Assembly (NCBI GenBank): GCA_025210295.1
Contig: JAOASC010000046.1
Coordinates: 1-64,000 of the forward strand
DNA: 64,000 nt
Direction of reading: 5' to 3'
Source of the DNA: Flavobacteriales bacterium
Lineage (GTDB): Bacteria > Bacteroidota > Bacteroidia > Flavobacteriales_D > Parvicellaceae
Positions 56,672 through 64,000 of the stretch are shown here, in pieces; within the stretch, counting starts at the first letter, position 1, and each line of letters opens with the position of its first letter. The notes beneath the pieces were generated by a model that was not told the DNA's origin, made no database searches, and was given only the letters and a program-made list of their open reading frames with translations. The translations under genes and the position numbers were made by a program.

Positions 56672-57245
56672 ATTTCCATTCAAAAGTGTTAATCATATGT
56701 TCTATATCTTTCACTACATAATTTAGCACAGGTTGCAGTGAATCATAGTTAGGTACAGTTTCAAAATATAGAGACCCCGCAAAATAATGAGCTGTACTAT
56801 CTGTTAAATAAAACAAATAGTTACACGCCACATCTCCTTTTATTTCAAAACTGGTTCCGTAAACTTTTCTTTCTTTATTCATTAAATTTATTTCCTCAAT
56901 CCCATTAGACTTTATAGTATGCTCATAAGCTAACTTTCTTGAATACTCTGAGTATTGAAATAAATTAGAATCCAAAGCTGCATACGTACAATATAACGAT
57001 GCTTTAAATTGAGGATAAACAATATTTTTAAAACAATTAGACTCTGGAGAATTGGGCTTATCAATAACCTTTGCTAAAGTAGAATACTCAAAAGTATAAT
57101 TGCAGCTATCTTCAAACAACTGATACTGATGTTCTGGAAGCTCAATACGCAAATAACTTTTGGGTTTAGGAAATACCTCTGGTTCTCTACAGCTAGACAA
57201 AAAACCAACCACTATCAACACCATAAAATAAGCGATCTTATTCAT
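56670..57245 (-). CDS. gldD: Gliding motility lipoprotein GldD
   Basis: A lipoprotein signal peptide ends FLSSC-REPEV (Cys19). The next segment FPKPKSYLRIELPEHQYQLF is the recognisable GldD start, and the length (191 aa) is typical. GldD is an envelope lipoprotein needed for gliding and secretion of T9SS cargo in flavobacteria. It overlaps gldE by 8 bases. With several T9SS cargo proteins in this window, it supports a working type IX system in the organism. Confidence 0.9.
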   Translation of the reverse strand: MNKIAYFMVLIVVGFLSSCREPEVFPKPKSYLRIELPEHQYQLFEDSCNYTFEYSTLAKVIDKPNSPESNCFKNIVYPQFKASLYCTYAALDSNLFQYSEYSRKLAYEHTIKSNGIEEINLMNKERKVYGTSFEIKGDVACNYLFYLTDSTAHYFAGSLYFETVPNYDSLQPVLNYVVKDIEHMINTFEWK

Positions 57246-58581
57246 CCTCTTTTGTTTGATCTATGATTATTTTAACTTGTTTTATTCTTCTTTTGTCAGC
57301 AGCCTCAATCACAAAGGTGTAATTTCTGAACTGAATACGCTCATTTTTTAACAAAATCTTCCCTGCCTGTTCAATACAAAATCCAGCGATTGTATCTGCT
57401 TCTCCCTTAGCGTTTTCAAACTCTTCCCCATCAATTGATAGCACTCTATACACATCCATTAAAGCTGTTTTCCCCTCAAAAACATATACATGCTCATCTA
57501 ATTTAGAAAACACGACATCATCATCATCAAATTCATCAGTAATATCCCCTACAATTTCTTCTAGAATATCTTCCAATGTTACAATTCCCGAAGAGCCACC
57601 ATATTCGTCTACAACAATAGCAATATGCCTTTTTTGCTCTTGGAAATCTCTCAGCAAATCATCCAACTTTTTATTTTCAGGAACAAATTTCGCCTCACGG
57701 ACAAGCCTTTTCCAATCAAAAAATTCTTTTTCCTCTAGATAAGGCAATAAATCTTTAATATACAAGACGCCCTTTATCGTATCAAAAGTATCCTCGTAGA
57801 CTGGTATTCTAGAATATTTAGCCTCTAACACAGAAGCGAGAACCTCCTTATAATTACTATCATACTCAATTGCCTTGACATCCATTCTTGGCGTCATAAT
57901 CTGCTTAACATCAGTTTGCCCAAACTTAACAATCCCTTCTAAAATCTTTTTTTCTTCTTTATTATTTGAAATTCCTCCCGTTAAATCTAAAGCATATCCC
58001 AGATCATCAACTGAAATATTTTCTCGTTTCTTCTTAATTCTTTTATCAATGATTGATGTACTCGCAACCAACAAATTACTTAGCCCTCCAACCATACCTT
58101 GAATAACAACCAAAGGTGATGACATTATTTTAGCAAGTTTAAGCTTATAACGAGTTGCATAAACTTTTGGCATTACCTCTCCCAATAAAAGAATGATAAA
58201 TGTTACTAAAATAACCTGAATTCCAAACTTGAGTTCTTTAGACAACGCCTCTTCATTGAGCACTTCATTCATGACATAAGTAGAAAACATCACAATGGCT
58301 ACATTAATAAAATTGTTGGCTATTAAAATCGTCGCCAATAATTTTTTAGGCCGTTCCAAAAGGGATAGCACCCTTACTCCTCCCTTATCTTTTTCTGATT
58401 CTAAATCTGTTTTATCTTTTGATGAAATAGAAAAATAAGCAACTTCTGATCCTGATATTAATGCCGACATTACAATAAACACCAACATTAAAATTAGCAC
58501 AACCAAAACCTCTCCTGTTATTGGATTAAAAATCGACAAGATAACATCAAAAGTGAACCTCTGGGCTACTTCCATTTTCAA
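57238..58581 (-). CDS. gldE: Gliding motility-associated CNNM/CorC-like protein GldE
   Basis: The 447-residue inner-membrane protein has a DUF21/CNNM transmembrane region (about 20-160; ISGSEVAYFSISSKDKTDLE), two CBS domains (about 225-345; QIMTPRMDVKAIEYDSNYKE, IAIVVDEYGGSSGIVTLEDI) and a CorC_HlyC domain at the end. Relatives of this architecture regulate divalent cations. The name GldE rests on the conserved ssb-gldE-gldD order of gliding flavobacteria and the 8-base overlap with gldD. Confidence 0.9.
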   Translation of the reverse strand: MKMEVAQRFTFDVILSIFNPITGEVLVVLILMLVFIVMSALISGSEVAYFSISSKDKTDLESEKDKGGVRVLSLLERPKKLLATILIANNFINVAIVMFSTYVMNEVLNEEALSKELKFGIQVILVTFIILLLGEVMPKVYATRYKLKLAKIMSSPLVVIQGMVGGLSNLLVASTSIIDKRIKKKRENISVDDLGYALDLTGGISNNKEEKKILEGIVKFGQTDVKQIMTPRMDVKAIEYDSNYKEVLASVLEAKYSRIPVYEDTFDTIKGVLYIKDLLPYLEEKEFFDWKRLVREAKFVPENKKLDDLLRDFQEQKRHIAIVVDEYGGSSGIVTLEDILEEIVGDITDEFDDDDVVFSKLDEHVYVFEGKTALMDVYRVLSIDGEEFENAKGEADTIAGFCIEQAGKILLKNERIQFRNYTFVIEAADKRRIKQVKIIIDQTKEDE

Positions 58582-58585
58582 TTAA

Positions 58586-59026
58586 TTAAAACGGTAAATC
58601 ATCGTCTTCCTCTTCCAACTTCAAATCTGGTGCTTTAGGTGATGGTGATGACTGTTGAGGCATTTGCCCTCCTCCCATTTCACCAGAATTTCTATTCCCT
58701 AGCATTACCATATCATCAACAACAACTTCAGTGATGTACTTTGTTACACCTTGCTGATCTTGATACGATCGACTTCTCAATTTCCCTTCTAAATAAACCT
58801 TATCACCTTTTTTTAGGTACTTCTCTGCTACATCAGCAAGTCCTCTCCAAAGCACTACATTATGCCAGTCTGTATTGGTAATGGTTTCACCTGTATTTCT
58901 ATCTCTATAACTTTCAGATGTTGCTATAGAAAAATTAGCCACAGCTGTTCCATTTTCTAAATGACGAACTTCAGGATCTCTTCCCAGATTACCTATTAGC
59001 ATTACTTTGTTTAAACTTCTTGCCAT
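58586..59026 (-). CDS. ssb: Single-stranded DNA-binding protein
   Basis: The OB fold spans about 1-110 (MARSLNKVMLIGNLGRDPEV, WHNVVLWRGLADVAEKYLKK, GDKVYLEGKLRSRSYQDQQG). A short Gly/Gln/Pro-rich linker leads to the acidic tip EEEDDDLPF that recruits repair and replication partners. At 146 residues it is compact. It lies 5 bases before gldE and 78 after mutY. Confidence 0.97.
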   Translation of the reverse strand: MARSLNKVMLIGNLGRDPEVRHLENGTAVANFSIATSESYRDRNTGETITNTDWHNVVLWRGLADVAEKYLKKGDKVYLEGKLRSRSYQDQQGVTKYITEVVVDDMVMLGNRNSGEMGGGQMPQQSSPSPKAPDLKLEEEDDDLPF

Positions 59027-59104
59027 ATTTACTTATCTGTTTAAAAAGTCAAAGATAAAACATTATCTCTTACTAAAAAAACAAGGTTCAACATTATCAC
59101 CTAA

Positions 59105-60130
59105 CTATAGCCAACTACTTTTGACAATATAATTTTCTATCAGCTTAGGAATTGGTTTATTAGCTATATTTTCTTTATTGGTTAATCTCCAATTTTTATT
59201 TTCAGAAAAATGTTTTTGTTCCACTTCAAACTCCCAAAATTTGGCATAAATCTTTTGATGAGAAAGCACATGTTTAACGGGCAAGCTTATAGACAATAAC
59301 CTTATCCCCTCCACCTCATTATTCCAATTCTCCATTTCTTTTGGAGTCTCTATCAAAGGAAACTGATACATATTCTCCCATATTCCTTTTCCTTTTCGTT
59401 GCTCTATATAGAAACGATCATCACTTTTAATCACTAAATAATTAAAATAGCGAGTTTGTTGTTTAATTTTCTTTGATTTTATAGGATAATCTAATGGACT
59501 ATTATCAGCAAATGCTAGACAGCTGCTATTCACAGGACACTCGTTACAATTTGGTTTTTTGGGACTACAAACCATTGCTCCTAGCTCCATCACCCCTTGA
59601 TTAAACAAACTTGGATCATTAGTCCCTAAAAGCTCTTGTGCCACTTTTTTAAACTCATGTTTTCCTTTCGTAGAATCAATAGGAGTATCAATCTTAAAAT
59701 TACGAGACAAGACTCTATAGACATTTCCATCAACAACAGCTTCTGACTCCCCAAAACTAATTGAAGCTATCGCCGCTGCCGTATAATCCCCTACACCTTT
59801 TAGCATTTTAATTGTTTTATAGGTTGTCGGAAAGGCACCATTAAAATCATTGACTACTTGTTGAGCAGCAAAATGTAAATTTCTAGCTCTTGAATAATAC
59901 CCCAACCCTTGCCAAAGATTGAGCACCTCTTCTTCTGATGCACTAGCCAGATCTTGAACTGTAGGAAAAGCTTCAACAAACGCTAAATAATATGACAACC
60001 CTTGATCTACCCTAGTTTGTTGTAACAAAACTTCAGACAACCAAATCTTGTAGGGATCATTTACTCCTCTCCAAGGCAAATCTCTTTTATAAACGCCATA
60101 CCATTCAATTATTTTCTCACCAAAACTCAT
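59105..60130 (-). CDS. mutY: A/G-specific adenine glycosylase MutY
   Basis: The enzyme removes adenine opposite 8-oxoguanine. The catalytic Glu33 lies in LSEVLLQQTR and Asp134 in VVDGNVYRVL of the HhH-GPD fold (GVGDYTAAAIASISFG). The 4Fe-4S cysteines are 188, 195, 198 and 204 with the canonical C-x6-C-x2-C-x5-C spacing. A NUDIX-like C-terminal domain (about 225-341) reads 8-oxoG. The 341-residue length is normal. Confidence 0.95.
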   Translation of the reverse strand: MSFGEKIIEWYGVYKRDLPWRGVNDPYKIWLSEVLLQQTRVDQGLSYYLAFVEAFPTVQDLASASEEEVLNLWQGLGYYSRARNLHFAAQQVVNDFNGAFPTTYKTIKMLKGVGDYTAAAIASISFGESEAVVDGNVYRVLSRNFKIDTPIDSTKGKHEFKKVAQELLGTNDPSLFNQGVMELGAMVCSPKKPNCNECPVNSSCLAFADNSPLDYPIKSKKIKQQTRYFNYLVIKSDDRFYIEQRKGKGIWENMYQFPLIETPKEMENWNNEVEGIRLLSISLPVKHVLSHQKIYAKFWEFEVEQKHFSENKNWRLTNKENIANKPIPKLIENYIVKSSWL

Positions 60131-60294
60131 CTATTTTTTTGCTTTTATCACAACAAAAATACCTAATCCACACTATTTTTTACATGAATTAATAATAAAA
60201 TATAAAATATTCTTTCATACTTATAAAAAGAATACTTATCTTCGCACCCCCAAAAAGATAAACTGAGTAAGGAAAGATTAAAATTTAGAATTAA

Positions 60295-60585
60295 ATGACA
60301 AAAGCAGATATTGTAGCAAATATTGCGGAGAAGACAGGGGTTGAAAAAATTGCAGTTCAAGCAACTGTAGAGGCCTTTATGGGAGAGATCAAAGACGCTT
60401 TAGAAGGTGGAGACAACGTTTACTTAAGAGGTTTTGGTAGTTTTATCATTAAAGAACGTGCGGAAAAAACAGGAAGAAACATTTCTAAAAACACTACTAT
60501 TATTATTCCAGCACACAACATTCCTTCTTTCAAACCAGCAAAAACCTTTGTTGAAGGAGTAAAGAACAAAGTAAAAGTAAGTTAA
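60295..60585 (+). CDS. HU/IHF-family DNA-binding protein
   Basis: The 96-residue protein starts MTKADIVANIAEKTGVEKIA and has the DNA-bending arm region ending NIPSFKPAKTFVEGVKNKVK. The helix pair and GFGSFIIKERAEKTGRN strand motif are typical of HU. It compacts DNA as a dimer. It is divergent from mutY across 164 bases, in which TATCTTCG (60237-60244) is a one-mismatch match to the TAnnTTTG element. The small mS38-like gene follows after 34 bases. Confidence 0.95.
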   Translation: MTKADIVANIAEKTGVEKIAVQATVEAFMGEIKDALEGGDNVYLRGFGSFIIKERAEKTGRNISKNTTIIIPAHNIPSFKPAKTFVEGVKNKVKVS

Positions 60586-60619
60586 TTAGAGTAATAATCA
60601 TTATTAAAACTATATTGTT

Positions 60620-60712
60620 ATGCCAAGTGGTAAAAAAAGAAAAAGACATAAGATAGCAACTCACAAACGTAAAAAACGTTTGAGAAAAAACCGTCACAAG
60701 AAGAAGAAATAA
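60620..60712 (+). CDS. mS38/bS22-like (AURKAIP1/COX24 domain) small basic protein, 30 aa
   Basis: ATG at 60620 to TAA at 60712 encodes 30 residues, MPSGKKRKRHKIATHKRKKR followed by LRKNRHKKKK. Of these, 21 are Lys, Arg or His. The pattern matches the AURKAIP1/COX24 domain (mitoribosomal mS38 and mycobacterial bS22), small proteins tucked into the small subunit rRNA. A ribosomal role is therefore likely here but is an inference from composition and motif. It lies between the HU gene and rng, 34 bases after HU. Confidence 0.75.
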   Translation: MPSGKKRKRHKIATHKRKKRLRKNRHKKKK

Positions 60713-60749
60713 TCTAATCTAAGATTAGGTTCGATCAGATATTTTAAAT

Positions 60750-60779
60750 AGCAAGTTATTGTTTTTACAGTAGCTTGTT
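60750..60779 (+). terminator. GU-rich hairpin, possible terminator/attenuator before rng
   Basis: AGCAAGTTATTG (60750-60761) pairs with CAGTAGCTTGTT (60768-60779) through 12 pairs including several G-U, around a 6-base loop, and is followed by ATTTTG. It ends the HU/mS38 unit or tunes rng. A 6-bp CTAATC/GATTAG stem lies just before it (about 60714-60729). Confidence 0.5.
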
Positions 60780-60865
60780 ATTTTGTGCTTTATATTTTCT
60801 GAATAATAAAGTTAGATATATCTTTTCGAGATGTCATTTTTAATATTATAAAATAAACAAAACGC

Positions 60866-62416
60866 GTGAGTTTCGAATTAATCATTAATTCTAAACCTAA
60901 CGAAGTCGACATTGCTTTATTGAAGGATAAAAAACTAATTGAACTTCATAAAGAAAAACACAATAAAGACTTTAGTGTAGGTGATATTTATCTTGGTAAA
61001 ATCCGAAAGGTTGTACCGAGTTTAAATGCTGCGTTTGTTGATGTAGGGTATGAAAAAGATGCTTTTCTTCACTATTTAGATTTAGGTCCACAGTTTCTTT
61101 CAATGAAGAAATACTTTGACGGATCAATCAATGGTGCTCAAAAAACATCCAACTTATCCTACAATAAGATTTCAAAAGACATAGAAAAGGATGGTAAAAT
61201 TGCAGACATCTTATCCGCTAACCAATTAATAACTGTACAAATAGCTAAAGAGCCCATTTCATCAAAAGGGCCTCGACTTAGTGCAGAAGTTACATTAGCA
61301 GGTAGGTACATTGTTTTAGTTCCATTTTCTGATAAGATATCAATTTCTCAAAAAATAAAAGATCCTGCTGAGAAAGAGCGTTTAAAACGTTTAATTTCTA
61401 GTATAAAACCTAAAAACTTTGGGGTAATTATACGAACTGTTGCTCAAAACAGAAAAGTAGCAGACCTAGATCAAGACATGAGTGACTTAATGTCTAAATG
61501 GGAATCTATGCATAAATCTTTGAGAAATGCTGTTCCTGTAAAAAGGATATTAGGTGAAATGAACAGAACATCAACTGTTCTGAGAGATATTTTAACTGAA
61601 GAATTTACCAGTATCAAAGTCAATGATGGAGCGCTTTTTGAAGAGATTAAGTCTTATGTTCAGACTATTGCCCCTAAAAAAGTAGGGATAGTAAAACATT
61701 ATACAGGAAAGGTAAACATCTATGAACAACTAGGGATTACCAAACAAATTAAAGCTTCTTTTGGGAAAAAAGTGATGTTATCTTCTGGTGCCTATTTAAT
61801 TATAGAGCATACTGAGGCGATGCATGTTATAGACGTCAACTCTGGTAATAGAAAAGCTTCTGTTCAGAATCAAGAGCAAAACGCTTTTGAAACCAATATA
61901 GAAGTTGCTCATGAGATTGCAAGAATATTGCGTTTAAGAGATATGGGAGGAATTGTAGCTATCGACTTCATCGATATGCACAAAAAAGAAAACAACCATA
62001 AGCTTTATGAGACGCTTAGAGAAGCAATGCGTTCTGACCGTGCTAAACACAACATTATTCCTCCTACTCGTTTTGGTGTAATAGAGTTAACTAGACAACG
62101 AGTAAGACCTGTAACTGACATTAAAACAGCAGAAACTTGCCCTACATGTAAAGGAACAGGAGAAGTTGAATCCTCTATTTTAATTATTGATGAAATCGAG
62201 AATAGCTTACGCTACCATCTTGAGGAATATAAAGGAAGTGATTTAACATTACAAGTACATCCTTTTATAGAGGCTTACCTTAAACGAGGCTTAAAAAGTA
62301 TTCAACGTACTTGGTTTCTAAATCAGAAAAAATGGGTTCCTGTTAAAGGAGTTGCTGACTTCACTTTATTACAATATCAATTTGTAAATTCAAAAAATGA
62401 AGTCATAGAACTTTAA
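60866..62416 (+). CDS. rng: Ribonuclease G (Rne/Rng family)
   Basis: The 516-residue endoribonuclease has an S1 RNA-binding domain (about 35-125, IYLGKIRKVVPSLNAAFVDV), the RNase H-like/DNase I-like catalytic core with the metal ligands in HVIDVNSGN and VAIDFIDM, and the zinc-link cysteines CPTCKGTGE. It cleaves AU-rich single-stranded RNA in rRNA maturation and mRNA decay. No long C-terminal degradosome scaffold follows, so G-type rather than E-type is favoured. The start is GTG at 60866. Confidence 0.95.
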   Translation: MSFELIINSKPNEVDIALLKDKKLIELHKEKHNKDFSVGDIYLGKIRKVVPSLNAAFVDVGYEKDAFLHYLDLGPQFLSMKKYFDGSINGAQKTSNLSYNKISKDIEKDGKIADILSANQLITVQIAKEPISSKGPRLSAEVTLAGRYIVLVPFSDKISISQKIKDPAEKERLKRLISSIKPKNFGVIIRTVAQNRKVADLDQDMSDLMSKWESMHKSLRNAVPVKRILGEMNRTSTVLRDILTEEFTSIKVNDGALFEEIKSYVQTIAPKKVGIVKHYTGKVNIYEQLGITKQIKASFGKKVMLSSGAYLIIEHTEAMHVIDVNSGNRKASVQNQEQNAFETNIEVAHEIARILRLRDMGGIVAIDFIDMHKKENNHKLYETLREAMRSDRAKHNIIPPTRFGVIELTRQRVRPVTDIKTAETCPTCKGTGEVESSILIIDEIENSLRYHLEEYKGSDLTLQVHPFIEAYLKRGLKSIQRTWFLNQKKWVPVKGVADFTLLQYQFVNSKNEVIEL

Positions 62417-62455
62417 ATTTCAATATTTTTGAGTTATAATAGAAACTTTGAAAAT

Positions 62456-63187
62456 ATGACTCAACTAATCATAGATATAGGCAATACAAGAATAAAGATG
62501 CTCTCTTATTCTAACGGAAGCTTTGGCTCGTTAAAGATATTTGAGGACGACAATTTATTTTCTACATACATTAAAGAACGTCAACTACAGCACAATACTA
62601 AAGTAATTGTTAGTTCTGTAAGGAATCCTAAAAACACTGCTTCGATTGTTTCTTTATTTTCATCAGTCCTTGTACTTGCTGAGACCACCAAAACTCCAAT
62701 CACAAACCAATATAAAACTCCTGCTACCTTAGGACAGGATCGCTTAGCTAATGCAGTAGCAGCATACCACTTAAAGCCCAACCAAAACAACCTCATCATT
62801 GATATTGGCACATGTTTAAAGTTTGACTTTATCAATCGCAACAATGAATATCTTGGAGGCAGTATTTCATTGGGTTTTTCAATGCGATATAAATCCCTAC
62901 ATACTTTTACTGATAATTTACCGTTATTTGAAAACGAAATAACAAATCAACTGATAGGTAACGATACAAAGTCTTCGATGGTTTCTGGAACATACAAAGG
63001 AATGCTCTCCGAAATCAAGCAATTTATTCAAGACTATGAGTCTAAATATAAACAACTCAATATTTTTTTAACTGGAGGAGATTTATCTTATTTCAAAAAC
63101 GAGGAATTATCACAAAAAAATAGCATATTTGCAGACCCATTACTAACGTTAAAAGGGCTGAAAGTAATTTTAGATTACAATGAATAA
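62456..63187 (+). CDS. coaX: Type III pantothenate kinase
   Basis: The ASKHA-fold enzyme phosphorylates pantothenate, first step of CoA synthesis. Start at ATG 62456 (MTQLIIDIGNTRIKMLSYSN) matches the family; a TTG at 62429 would add nine residues. Other motifs are LGQDRLANAVAAYHL, LIIDIGTCLKFDFI (second phosphate site) and YLGGSISLGFSMRYKSLHTF. The 243-residue length is typical of Bacteroidota CoaX. It overlaps the next gene by 8 bases. Confidence 0.93.
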   Translation: MTQLIIDIGNTRIKMLSYSNGSFGSLKIFEDDNLFSTYIKERQLQHNTKVIVSSVRNPKNTASIVSLFSSVLVLAETTKTPITNQYKTPATLGQDRLANAVAAYHLKPNQNNLIIDIGTCLKFDFINRNNEYLGGSISLGFSMRYKSLHTFTDNLPLFENEITNQLIGNDTKSSMVSGTYKGMLSEIKQFIQDYESKYKQLNIFLTGGDLSYFKNEELSQKNSIFADPLLTLKGLKVILDYNE

Positions 63188-64000
63188 AATAAACAAATCA
63201 ATTATCATAGCTTGTACTGCTTTTTTCAGCCTGATTGGTTATGGACAAAAATTAAACAACTCTCCTTACACAAGATACGGGTTGGGAGAACTTTCTGAAC
63301 CAACAACAGCTACCTACTTTGGTATGAGTGGTGCAAATGTTGCTTTGGCTGAATTTAATCACCTCAACATCGCCAACCCAGCATCTTATAGTTCATTGAT
63401 TAAGTATAAACCAATATTTGATGTGGGAATTTTTGGAAAAGTCCAAAACTTAAAAACTACCAATGACAACTCTACACAGAGTAATTTTGCATTAAGAAAC
63501 TTTTCATTAGGGATGCCAATTGGTTCTAAAACAGGGGTCGCATTTGGATTAATGCCCTACTCTACTGTTGGTTATGATATTAATTCATATACACTAAATG
63601 AGGGAGACTCTGTTCGATACAATTATGAGGGAAATGGTGGTATTAATAAAGTATTTGTTGGAGTTGGAAGAACGCTTATTAATAAAGGTGATAGTTTAAA
63701 ATTATCTATTGGTGCCAATGCTTCTTATTTATTTGGAACCATTGATCATTCACGTTCTGTTATTTTTGATAACACTACTTTTTATAACTCAAGAATCAAT
63801 GACTTTAAAACCATCAATGGCGTAAACCTTGATTTTGGACTTCAATATAGCCAGCAAATCAATAAAGGTTTAACCCTTGCTTTCGGTATAGACTATACAA
63901 TGAATAACCAATTAAATGTGAGTAAAGATTATTATGCCTATAATTATAAATACTCTACATTTAGTGTGATTGAAACAGAAAAAGATACTGTTGATTTTCA
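63180..64000 (+). CDS. Outer-membrane beta-barrel-like protein, 3' end outside window
   Basis: ATG at 63180 begins a frame that stays open to the right edge (273 codons seen). A signal peptide (MNKINKSIIIACTAFFSLIG, then YGQ) is followed by TRYGLGELSEPTTATYFGMS, MSGANVALAEFNHLNIANPA and alternating beta strands with aromatic ends. The N-terminal NPAS-type region resembles FadL/OmpP1-like barrels of Bacteroidota; the substrate is unknown. The 8-base overlap with coaX suggests translational coupling. Confidence 0.8.
   Translation, partial: MNKINKSIIIACTAFFSLIGYGQKLNNSPYTRYGLGELSEPTTATYFGMSGANVALAEFNHLNIANPASYSSLIKYKPIFDVGIFGKVQNLKTTNDNSTQSNFALRNFSLGMPIGSKTGVAFGLMPYSTVGYDINSYTLNEGDSVRYNYEGNGGINKVFVGVGRTLINKGDSLKLSIGANASYLFGTIDHSRSVIFDNTTFYNSRINDFKTINGVNLDFGLQYSQQINKGLTLAFGIDYTMNNQLNVSKDYYAYNYKYSTFSVIETEKDTVDF

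Noticed and set aside
1..64000. tRNA, rRNA, CRISPR arrays, insertion sequences or prophage
   Set aside because: Intergenic gaps are mostly under 200 bases and show no cloverleaf, no regularly spaced repeats and no transposase or integrase motifs.

Overview
The window is a piece of a Bacteroidota chromosome, most likely order Flavobacteriales. Evidence: the gliding/type IX secretion (T9SS) genes gldD and gldE sit next to ssb and mutY; several secreted proteins end in T9SS type A or type B (CHU_C-like) C-terminal domains; start codons lack Shine-Dalgarno sequences even in ribosomal genes; the ribosomal operon carries a clear TTG-N19-TAnnTTTG promoter; and the DNA is AT-rich. Family and genus cannot be fixed from the sequence alone.

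Layout. (1) 1-6404, minus: one continuous reading frame of at least 2134 codons that runs off the left edge. It is a secreted RHS/YD-repeat protein with a cysteine-rich middle and a G-poor, C-rich coding strand. (2) 6675-8615, minus: an unknown secreted/membrane protein, a DinB-like protein and a Crp/Fnr-like regulator. (3) 8691-26361, minus: an unbroken str-S10-spc-alpha block of 33 genes from rpsL to rplQ, including fusA, secY, map, infA and rpoA but no tuf, with a promoter before rpsL and a terminator after rplQ. (4) 26512-29487, minus: a lipoprotein, a TPR/PD40 propeller protein and an EI24-type membrane protein. (5) 29617-33232: purB, a PqiA-like membrane protein, a doubtful small gene and a RluA/RluD-type pseudouridine synthase. 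(6) 33274-38425: a T9SS type A cargo protein, an ECF sigma factor overlapping a membrane-anchored PKD plus type B sorting-domain protein, and a divergent lipoprotein. (7) 38532-41754: mdh, a DUF2851 protein and a PLP enzyme. (8) 41779-46640: two large T9SS cargo proteins. (9) 46686-53465: PASTA protein, ddl, cdsA, a Cys/Lys-rich secreted repeat protein, dCMP deaminase, an S41 protease and an FtsX/LolC-like permease. (10) 53522-56640: a divergent sulfide:quinone oxidoreductase and CoA-disulfide-reductase/rhodanese pair. (11) 56670-60130: gldD, gldE, ssb, mutY. (12) 60295-64000: an HU protein, a 30-residue mS38/bS22-like basic protein, RNase G, type III pantothenate kinase and the start of an outer-membrane protein.

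Most of the window is core housekeeping DNA. The accessory or unusual parts are the giant RHS gene and its neighbour, the sigma factor joined to an apparent anti-sigma/T9SS-domain fusion (the best candidate for an undescribed system), the Cys/Lys repeat protein and the sulfide pair. No tRNA, rRNA, CRISPR array, insertion sequence or prophage was seen. No stretch over 300 bases lacks a gene once the RHS frame is recognised.
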